Source: DATJYV01 sp035499415
GTDB lineage: Bacteria > Bacteroidota > Ignavibacteria > UBA10030
Reading direction: 5' to 3'
Assembly (NCBI GenBank): GCA_035499415.1
Contig: DATJYV010000092.1
Coordinates: 1-18,502 of the forward strand
DNA length: 18,502 bases
Positions within the stretch are counted from its first letter, which is position 1. Each line of letters begins with the position of its first letter. The notes under the pieces are model-generated. The model did no database searches and was not told the origin of the DNA. It saw only the letters and a program-made list of their open reading frames with translations. Both the position numbers and the translations under genes were made by a program. Positions 12,602 through 18,502 of the stretch are shown in pieces.

Positions 12602-14707
12602 TTGAATCACGCCACCAGGGAATACCCCGTAGAAAAAATCAGAAATATCGCCCTCATCGGCCATGGGGGCGCGGGCAAGACCATCCTTGCCGAGCAGATG
12701 CTTTTTACTGCAGGAGTCACGAACCGCTCAGGCCGAATCGAGGAGGGTACCACGGTCTCGGATTACCATCCGGACGAAATCGAGCGAAAAATATCCATCA
12801 ACGTCTCCCTTCTTCAACTGGATTGGCAGGGAACAAAATGCAATTTTCTCGACACCCCCGGCTACTCGGATTTTACCGGCGACGTGCTCAGTTCCCTCCG
12901 GGTCTGCGACACCGCTCTTCTCCTGCTGAAGGGTGTTGAAGGCGTCGAGGTTGGAAGCGAGATCGTTTGGAATTACGCAAAGTCTCTCCAGATTCCTGTC
13001 GCGCTGGTTGTCAACAAGCTCGACAATGAAAACGCCGATTTCGATTCGGTCGTCGCCATGGCCAAGGATCGATTCGGCAACGACGCGACTATCGTCCAGT
13101 TTCCGCTCAACGCCGGCCTGCCGTTCGATACGGTCGTTGATGTCCTCCGCTTGAAGCTGCTGAAGTTTGCGCGCGATGGTTCGGGCAAGGTGAGCGAAAG
13201 CGAAATTCCAGGAGACGTCCGGCCGCGGGCCGAGACACTTCACGAGGAACTCATCGAGAAGATCGCCGAGACGGACGAGGCGCTCATGAACCGATTCTTC
13301 GAGGAGGGGACGCTCAAAGATTCGGAAATGGAAGAGGGACTCCGCATCGCATTCAACAATCGGAAGATCTTCCCCATCCTCTGTTCGGCAGCGTCTCTCA
13401 ACATCGGCGTGTCGACCATCCTCCAATTTCTCGCCGCGTATGCCCCGTCTCCCAAGTACCGCGGTCCCGTCGCCGCAAAAGAGCTTCATGAGAAAAAAGA
13501 AATAACGGTCGTCCCGGACGCCGCGGCTCCTCCGTCACTCTTTGTGTTTAAGACCGTCTCCGAAGAACACGTTGGCGAGCTCTCGTATTTCCGCGTCTAC
13601 TCCGGCACCGTCGTTCCGGGAATGGATATGGTGAACGAGACGAACGGAAAATCCGAGCGGCTTGGTCAACTCTTTGTCATGAACGGCAAGGAACGGAAAG
13701 AAGTGGCAAGAATTCCGGCCGGAGACCTCGGGGCGGTCGTCAAGCTCCGCGACACGCATACCAACAACACGCTGAGCAGCAAGGCCTTCGCCGTCGAGTA
13801 TCCGCCCATCGTCTTTCCGGAGCCGGTCATCCGCATGGCCATCCATTCGAAGGCAAAGGGGGACGAAGACCGGATCGCCAACGGGCTTCACGCTCTTCAC
13901 GAGGAGGACCCGACGTTTGTCATCAACGTGGAAGGCCAGCTCAGTCAGACTGTCATCTCCGGCCAGGGGGAACTCCATCTTCTCATCGTGACGAAGCGGC
14001 TGAAGGCGAAGTACAACGTCGACGTGGATCTGGTGGAGCCGAAGATCCCGTACAAGGAGACGATCCGCGGCATCGTCGAGGATGCGGAGTACAAGCACAA
14101 GAAGCAGAGCGGCGGCCGGGGTCAGTTTGGCCATGTTCATCTCCGCGTCGAACCGAAGCGAAGGGGGGAAGGATTTGAATTTGTCGACGCCATCGTCGGA
14201 GGCGTCGTTCCGGGAAGGTTTGTCCCTGCGGTGGAAAAGGGGGTCGTCGATACAATGCACCGCGGCGTCCTCGCGGGCTATGAGATTATCGACGTCAAAG
14301 TCACGCTGCACGACGGTTCGTACCACACAGTGGACTCGGACGAAAACTCGTTCAAGATCGCCGGCTCGATGGCCTTCAAGAAAGGATTCCTCGAAGCAAA
14401 ACCGGTTCTTCTCGAACCGATCAACGAGATCGAAGTGACTGTGCCGGAAGAGTATATGGGTGATGTGATGGGGGATATCTCCGGCAGACGGGGAAGGATT
14501 CTTGGAATGGAGTCCGACGGACACTTTCAGGTCATCAAAGCGCTGGTGCCGATGTCCGAAATTCACAAGTATTCGACCATTCTCCGTTCGATGACGCAGG
14601 GAAGGGGAGTGTTCAGAACGAAGTTTTCGCACTACGACGAGCTGCCGCGCGAGCAGGCGGAAAAAGTCATCGCGGCGCACGACAAGACAAAAGTCGAGGC
14701 GGAGTGA
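12602..14707 (+). CDS. EF-G-like translational GTPase (EF-G2 type)
   Basis: This 701-residue protein has all the EF-G domains: G domain (about 12-280), II (about 305-390), III (about 395-470), IV (about 475-595, starting near KKQSGGRGQFGHV at 500-512) and V (about 600-685). GTPase motifs are G1 GHGGAGKT (20-27), G3 DTPGYSDF (84-91), G4 NKLD (138-141) and G5 CSAA. It differs from housekeeping EF-G at key points: the usual AHIDAGKTT is GHGGAGKTI, switch I reads ERKISI instead of ERGITI, and the catalytic His after DTPG is Tyr88. These are traits of the EF-G2 paralogues, whose cellular role is unsettled. The start is a TTG with GGAGGAG (12587-12593) 8 bases upstream; the next Met lies after the P-loop. 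It may be co-transcribed with YtxH and DUF948. Confidence 0.9.
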   Translation: MNHATREYPVEKIRNIALIGHGGAGKTILAEQMLFTAGVTNRSGRIEEGTTVSDYHPDEIERKISINVSLLQLDWQGTKCNFLDTPGYSDFTGDVLSSLRVCDTALLLLKGVEGVEVGSEIVWNYAKSLQIPVALVVNKLDNENADFDSVVAMAKDRFGNDATIVQFPLNAGLPFDTVVDVLRLKLLKFARDGSGKVSESEIPGDVRPRAETLHEELIEKIAETDEALMNRFFEEGTLKDSEMEEGLRIAFNNRKIFPILCSAASLNIGVSTILQFLAAYAPSPKYRGPVAAKELHEKKEITVVPDAAAPPSLFVFKTVSEEHVGELSYFRVYSGTVVPGMDMVNETNGKSERLGQLFVMNGKERKEVARIPAGDLGAVVKLRDTHTNNTLSSKAFAVEYPPIVFPEPVIRMAIHSKAKGDEDRIANGLHALHEEDPTFVINVEGQLSQTVISGQGELHLLIVTKRLKAKYNVDVDLVEPKIPYKETIRGIVEDAEYKHKKQSGGRGQFGHVHLRVEPKRRGEGFEFVDAIVGGVVPGRFVPAVEKGVVDTMHRGVLAGYEIIDVKVTLHDGSYHTVDSDENSFKIAGSMAFKKGFLEAKPVLLEPINEIEVTVPEEYMGDVMGDISGRRGRILGMESDGHFQVIKALVPMSEIHKYSTILRSMTQGRGVFRTKFSHYDELPREQAEKVIAAHDKTKVEAE

Positions 14708-14750
14708 TGGTCCGTGCGGCCTGAGAAATCCGATTTTTATCGATATCCGC

Positions 14751-14802
14751 CGCCCCGTACGGTACGAACGACGGGGCGTTCGTGTTTTCTTTCTCTTCCT
14801 TT
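14751..14802 (+). terminator. Hairpin terminator before uvrA
   Basis: CGCCCCGT (14751-14758) pairs perfectly with ACGGGGCG (14771-14778) around a 12-base loop. A T-rich but interrupted tail, TTCGTGTTTTCTTTCTCTTC, then TTT, follows and runs up to the uvrA ATG at 14803. It probably ends the EF-G-like transcript. Confidence 0.6.
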
Positions 14803-17661
14803 ATGACGTCACAGACATCCGGAAGAAGTACGCGGGTCCGCCGTTCGCCGGTTCGGGCGGTCGCGCGTTCTGCACGTAGTCCCCGGGCGGGCGAAGACAT
14901 CATCATCCGCGGGGCGCGTGTCAACAATTTGAAGAATGTCTCGCTTACTCTGCCCCGGAACAAACTCATCGTCATGACCGGCGTCAGCGGCTCGGGAAAA
15001 TCGAGTCTCGCATTCGACACGATCTACGCGGAGGGTCAGCGGCGGTACGTGGAGAGCCTCTCGTCATACGCGCGGCAATTTCTCGAACGGATGGAGAAAC
15101 CGGACGTCGACCTGATCCAGGGAATCAGCCCCGCGATCGCGATCGAGCAGAAAACGGCAAGCAGAAATCCCCGCTCCACCGTTGCCACGACGACCGAGGT
15201 CTACGATTATCTCCGACTTCTTTTCGGCCGGGTCGGCCGAACATATTGCCGTCTCTGCGGACGCCTCGTGAAGAGGAGCACCGTGACCGATGTTGTCGAC
15301 GCGCTCCGGAGCGAGCCCGCGGGACAAAAAGTCTACATCATGTTCCCCATGCACGACCACCCCGGCCACTCGGTGAAAGAAGAGGTCGCGGCACTGAAGA
15401 AGAGGGGATTCTTCCGGATCGTCGTCGGGCAGGAAGTCGTGGACCTGAGTGACCAGGAATATCGGGGCAAGTCAAAGAAGGGCGTTTGCGTCCTTGTGGA
15501 CCGTCTGACGCTCGACCAGAATGACCGTGAAACCGTCACCCGGATCGCCGATTCTGTCGGCTCGGCGTTTCGCGAAGGAGACGGCATTGCCATCGTCCGG
15601 AAGTTGGAGACAGGGAACGACACTCGATACTCGCAGCATTATGAATGCCCGGTCGACGGCTCGCGGTATGAAGACCCCGACGCGCAGATGTTCTCATTCA
15701 ATAATCCGGTGGGAGCGTGTCCCACCTGTCAGGGATTCGGACGCGCCATCGGGATCGACATGGACCTCGTGATTCCCGACCCGACCAAGACGCTGCGTGC
15801 CGGGGCGGTGTATCCCTGGACGTTTCCGCGATGGCGGGAAAACCTGGATGACCTCGTGACGATTGCACGCGAAGCGAACGTTCCGCTCGATATTCCGTAT
15901 CGCGACCTCACGGAGGAGCAACGCAGCGTCATCATGAATGGCTACAAGGGGTTCGACGGCATTCATAAATTCTTTCGGTACCTCGAGCGGAAATCATACA
16001 AGATTCAGTATCGAGTGTTCCTCAGCCGCTTTCGCGGCTACACGACATGCGAATCTTGCGGCGGCTCGCGGCTGCGGCCGGAGTCGCTCCTCGTACGCGT
16101 GGGGGACAAAACCATCCATGATACTGTCCGGATGTCGATAGCGGATGCCCGTGCGTTCTTCGATTCGATCGCGCTGACCCCGTACGAACGAGAAGTTGCG
16201 AAGCGGATTCTCGCGGAGCTCCGCCGACGTCTCAAGTTTCTCCACGAAGTCGGAATCGGCTATCTTACCCTCGACCGGCTATCCATGACGCTCTCGGGAG
16301 GCGAGTCTCAACGAGTCAATCTTGCCACGTCCCTGGGGTCTTCCCTCATGGGCTCGCTGTACGTGCTTGATGAGCCGAGCATCGGTTTGCACCCTCGGGA
16401 TAACGCGCGCCTGATGGCGATTCTGAAATCCCTGCGGGATGTCGGCAACACGGTGCTCGTCGTCGAACACGACGCCGATATGATGCGCGAGGCCGACCTC
16501 CTGGTGGACATGGGCCCGCGGGCGGGAGAACATGGAGGAGAAGTGGTCTTCCAGGGGTCCAATGACGAGCTGATCGCGGGCGGAAAATCGCTCACGGCAA
16601 AATATCTGCGCGGCGAGCTCCGCATCCCCGTACCTCCCAGGCGACGGCCCGATTCGGAGCAATCCCTCTTCATCCGCGGGGCCTCGGCAAACAACCTGAA
16701 GGACTTCGATGTCCGGATCCCCCTCAACTCTTTCGTTTGCGTGACAGGCGTGAGCGGTTCGGGCAAGAGCACGCTTGTCCACGATGTCGTTTACGCGGGA
16801 TTACAGAAACAGAAAGGGGGATTTGAAGGAACGGTCGGAAAATTTCGTTCGATCGAAGGGGGTGACCATATCGACCGGATCGAGCTGGTCGACCAGTCCC
16901 CGATCGGACGGAGTCCGCGCTCGAACCCCGTCACGTACATCAAGGCCTTCGACGGGATCAGGGATATTCTTGCCGATACCCCCGCGGCGCGGATCCGCGG
17001 CTTCAAGTCCGGCCACTTCTCGTTCAACATCCCCGGCGGCCGGTGCGACACGTGCGAAGGGGACGGAGTTCAGAAGGTCGAGATGCAATTCCTGGCCGAT
17101 GTCTATCTCACGTGTGAATCGTGCAAAGGGAAGAGATACAAGCAGGAAGTTCTTGAGATCTCCTACAAAGGAAAAAATGTCACCGATATCCTGGGGATGA
17201 CGGTGGCCGAGGCCATCGACTTTTTCTCGAAGACCCCGGAGGGAAGGCGCGTGGCGAAACGCTTGCAGGTGCTGGACGACGTCGGCCTGGGGTATGTGAG
17301 CCTCGGCCAGCCCGCAACGACTCTCTCCGGCGGGGAAGCGCAGAGAATCAAGCTGGCTCATCATCTCGCAAGCTCCGAAGAGTCGGGCAGGGCCCTCTTC
17401 ATTTTCGACGAGCCGACCACCGGCCTGCATTTCGACGATATTGCAAAACTTCTGACTTGTTTCGATGCGCTCATCCGGGCCGGCCATTCGCTCCTCGTCA
17501 TCGAGCACAACATGGATGTGGTCAAATGTGCGGACTTCGTCATCGACCTCGGACCTGAAGCTGGTGAAGCCGGGGGGCGTGTCGTGGCAACGGGGACGCC
17601 GGAACAAATCGCGGAAATTCCCCTATCGCATACCGGAAAATTCTTGAAGTCGCATCTGTAG
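14803..17661 (+). CDS. uvrA: Excinuclease ABC subunit A
   Basis: This 952-residue ATPase finds bulky DNA damage and loads UvrB in nucleotide excision repair. The first ABC half has Walker A GVSGSGKSS (60-68), signature LSGGESQRVNLA and Walker B LYVLDEPSIGLHP. The second half has Walker A GVSGSGKST (649-657), LSGGEAQRIKLA and LFIFDEPTTGLH. The second zinc module CDTCEG...CESCKG is intact. In the first zinc module the first Cys pair is broken: Cys282 is followed by Asp285 where a Cys is expected, while Cys306 and Cys309 remain. The first 35 residues are a basic, Arg/Ser-rich extension. The ATG at 14803 is chosen over a GTG at 14782, which lies inside the terminator tail. There is no SD. The gene faces the beta-barrel gene. 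Confidence 0.95.
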   Translation: MTSQTSGRSTRVRRSPVRAVARSARSPRAGEDIIIRGARVNNLKNVSLTLPRNKLIVMTGVSGSGKSSLAFDTIYAEGQRRYVESLSSYARQFLERMEKPDVDLIQGISPAIAIEQKTASRNPRSTVATTTEVYDYLRLLFGRVGRTYCRLCGRLVKRSTVTDVVDALRSEPAGQKVYIMFPMHDHPGHSVKEEVAALKKRGFFRIVVGQEVVDLSDQEYRGKSKKGVCVLVDRLTLDQNDRETVTRIADSVGSAFREGDGIAIVRKLETGNDTRYSQHYECPVDGSRYEDPDAQMFSFNNPVGACPTCQGFGRAIGIDMDLVIPDPTKTLRAGAVYPWTFPRWRENLDDLVTIAREANVPLDIPYRDLTEEQRSVIMNGYKGFDGIHKFFRYLERKSYKIQYRVFLSRFRGYTTCESCGGSRLRPESLLVRVGDKTIHDTVRMSIADARAFFDSIALTPYEREVAKRILAELRRRLKFLHEVGIGYLTLDRLSMTLSGGESQRVNLATSLGSSLMGSLYVLDEPSIGLHPRDNARLMAILKSLRDVGNTVLVVEHDADMMREADLLVDMGPRAGEHGGEVVFQGSNDELIAGGKSLTAKYLRGELRIPVPPRRRPDSEQSLFIRGASANNLKDFDVRIPLNSFVCVTGVSGSGKSTLVHDVVYAGLQKQKGGFEGTVGKFRSIEGGDHIDRIELVDQSPIGRSPRSNPVTYIKAFDGIRDILADTPAARIRGFKSGHFSFNIPGGRCDTCEGDGVQKVEMQFLADVYLTCESCKGKRYKQEVLEISYKGKNVTDILGMTVAEAIDFFSKTPEGRRVAKRLQVLDDVGLGYVSLGQPATTLSGGEAQRIKLAHHLASSEESGRALFIFDEPTTGLHFDDIAKLLTCFDALIRAGHSLLVIEHNMDVVKCADFVIDLGPEAGEAGGRVVATGTPEQIAEIPLSHTGKFLKSHL

Positions 17662-17799
17662 AATTTCCGGATTGTCCGGGCCGAGGAGCGACCGTTTGGT
17701 CGAAAGACGCGCCGGCCGGAGGAGCAGGGAATTTCGATCTTAAAGCGGACTTCGGCGTTGCGCCGTATTGCGGAGGGCTGTCAGGCGGCGGACAACGGC

Positions 17800-18502
17800 C
17801 TAGTAGAGCGATCCAAAATTGAGAGTGATGAAGAATCCTCCGAACTCTCTCACCTTCGACCCTTCCAGCACTTCGATTCCTTCGGGGAAAGGAACGAAGT
17901 AGTATCGGAAACTGACCCCTGAGAGCGTTCCCTTGTCGAGTCCGAAAAAAGCCCCGGCGCCGATGTATCCTCCGACCGTGTAGTGTGCCTTGCCGTACTT
18001 GAGGCTCGTGAAGAAATCAACTTCCTGCGTTTCGGGGTAGTACGTACCATCACCAACAGGTACCTGCACGGTCTGTGCATAAGGGGAGACGAAGATCATC
18101 GTGGGGCCGATGCCGCCCGAAATATACGGTCTGAAATTGTCGACGATCTCGTCCTTGAAAAGCCGGTACTGTACGCCGGCCGTCAGGGGGAAGAGCAGCA
18201 GGCGATTAACCTTGCCCGGAACGAAGCTCGTCGGGTTCCCGTAGATATCGTAGGAGTACTGATCCACCTCCTGGTCATCCTTCACGTCCGAGACTGCAAG
18301 ACTCATAAGGAGTGACCACTCATCCGTGTACTCGTGCCGGTAAAATCCCCCCGCGCCGAAGCCATTATCCGATATGAACAAGTCGAGACCCCACGCATCC
18401 ACCATCGGACGGAAGCTCGACTTGACAATGAAATCAGGGTTCGACGGTTTAAAGACGATGCTCGAATCGTTCTTCTGGGTGTACTGTCCGTGCGCGAAAA
18501 AA
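17800..18502 (-). CDS. Outer-membrane beta-barrel protein, 5' end outside window
   Basis: The reading frame stays open from the stop at 17800-17802 to the window edge, giving 233 residues without a stop; the start lies beyond 18502. The first visible residues, FFAHGQYTQK, look like the end of a signal peptide and its cleavage site, so only some 15-25 residues are probably missing. An internal Met at 18405 would discard this conserved-looking N-terminus. The rest alternates aromatic and small residues in beta-strand style (GAGGFYRHEY, RPYISGGIGPTMIF, HYTVGGYIGAGAFFGL, SGVSFRYYFVPF) and ends in FFITLNFGSLY, a typical barrel C-terminus. It resembles small 8-10-strand porin-like OMPs; ligand and role are unknown. 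No clear terminator is seen after the stop. Confidence 0.8.
   Translation of the reverse strand, partial: FFAHGQYTQKNDSSIVFKPSNPDFIVKSSFRPMVDAWGLDLFISDNGFGAGGFYRHEYTDEWSLLMSLAVSDVKDDQEVDQYSYDIYGNPTSFVPGKVNRLLLFPLTAGVQYRLFKDEIVDNFRPYISGGIGPTMIFVSPYAQTVQVPVGDGTYYPETQEVDFFTSLKYGKAHYTVGGYIGAGAFFGLDKGTLSGVSFRYYFVPFPEGIEVLEGSKVREFGGFFITLNFGSLY

Noticed and set aside
13535..14680. 381-codon minus-strand open frame inside the EF-G-like gene
   Set aside because: It is antisense to conserved EF-G domains II-V, has no ribosome-binding site, and its product is low in complexity and rich in Arg/Asp/His.
17662..17799. Bidirectional terminator between uvrA and the beta-barrel gene
   Set aside because: Small hairpins exist (CGACC/GGTCG at 17689-17702, CGGCG/CGCCG at 17753-17765), but neither strand has a T tract after them.

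Overview
The window looks like a chromosomal core region from a member of the Bacteroidota/Chlorobi/Ignavibacteria (FCB) assemblage. This rests on three things. There is a 31-residue MPSGKKRKRHKMATHK-type basic protein (COX24/AURKAIP1-like), which I associate with that group. Strong Shine-Dalgarno (SD) starts are mixed with SD-less ATG starts. UvrA has a half-degenerated first zinc module, as in Bacteroidota relatives. Base composition is moderately GC-rich in the housekeeping genes. I cannot name the genus, and no rRNA or tRNA is present.

Layout. Positions 1-311 hold the right end of a short repeat element (1-94), an unexplained stretch, and a GNRA-loop terminator (219-242). A four-helix-bundle (S23-type) gene at 312-671 is bracketed by imperfect inverted repeats. 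Next come metH (cobalamin-dependent methionine synthase, 767-4324) and gpmA (4368-5000). A 126-bp MITE-like element (5039-5164) follows, with perfect 10-bp terminal inverted repeats and a perfect 10-bp target duplication; it abuts the promoter of a DUF309 gene (5210-5578). A 2[4Fe-4S] ferredoxin (5615-5953) ends in a strong terminator that touches the ATG of the next gene.

Positions 6011-9165 form a tight co-directional cluster with gaps of 7, 2 and 2 bp: metallo-beta-lactamase-fold hydrolase, Rieske ferredoxin, QueG (epoxyqueuosine reductase) and thioredoxin reductase. This reads as a redox/tRNA-modification unit. Positions 9325-11531 form a second unit: SppA-type signal peptide peptidase, HU/IHF DNA-binding protein, zinc-ribbon/TM/TPR protein and the 31-aa basic protein, closed by a hairpin terminator. 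Positions 11710-14707 carry YtxH, DUF948 and an EF-G-like GTPase (EF-G2 type), closed by another terminator. uvrA (14803-17661) starts right at the end of that terminator's T-rich tail. A convergent outer-membrane beta-barrel gene on the minus strand runs off the right edge. The 138-bp convergent gap (17662-17799) holds only small GC-rich hairpins with no T tract.

I see no defence system, CRISPR array, prophage or full insertion sequence. The most unusual content is small and structural: the MITE with intact target duplication, the inverted-repeat-bracketed S23 cassette next to metH, the start codons abutting terminators, the EF-G2 with a changed GTPase centre, and the 31-aa protein.
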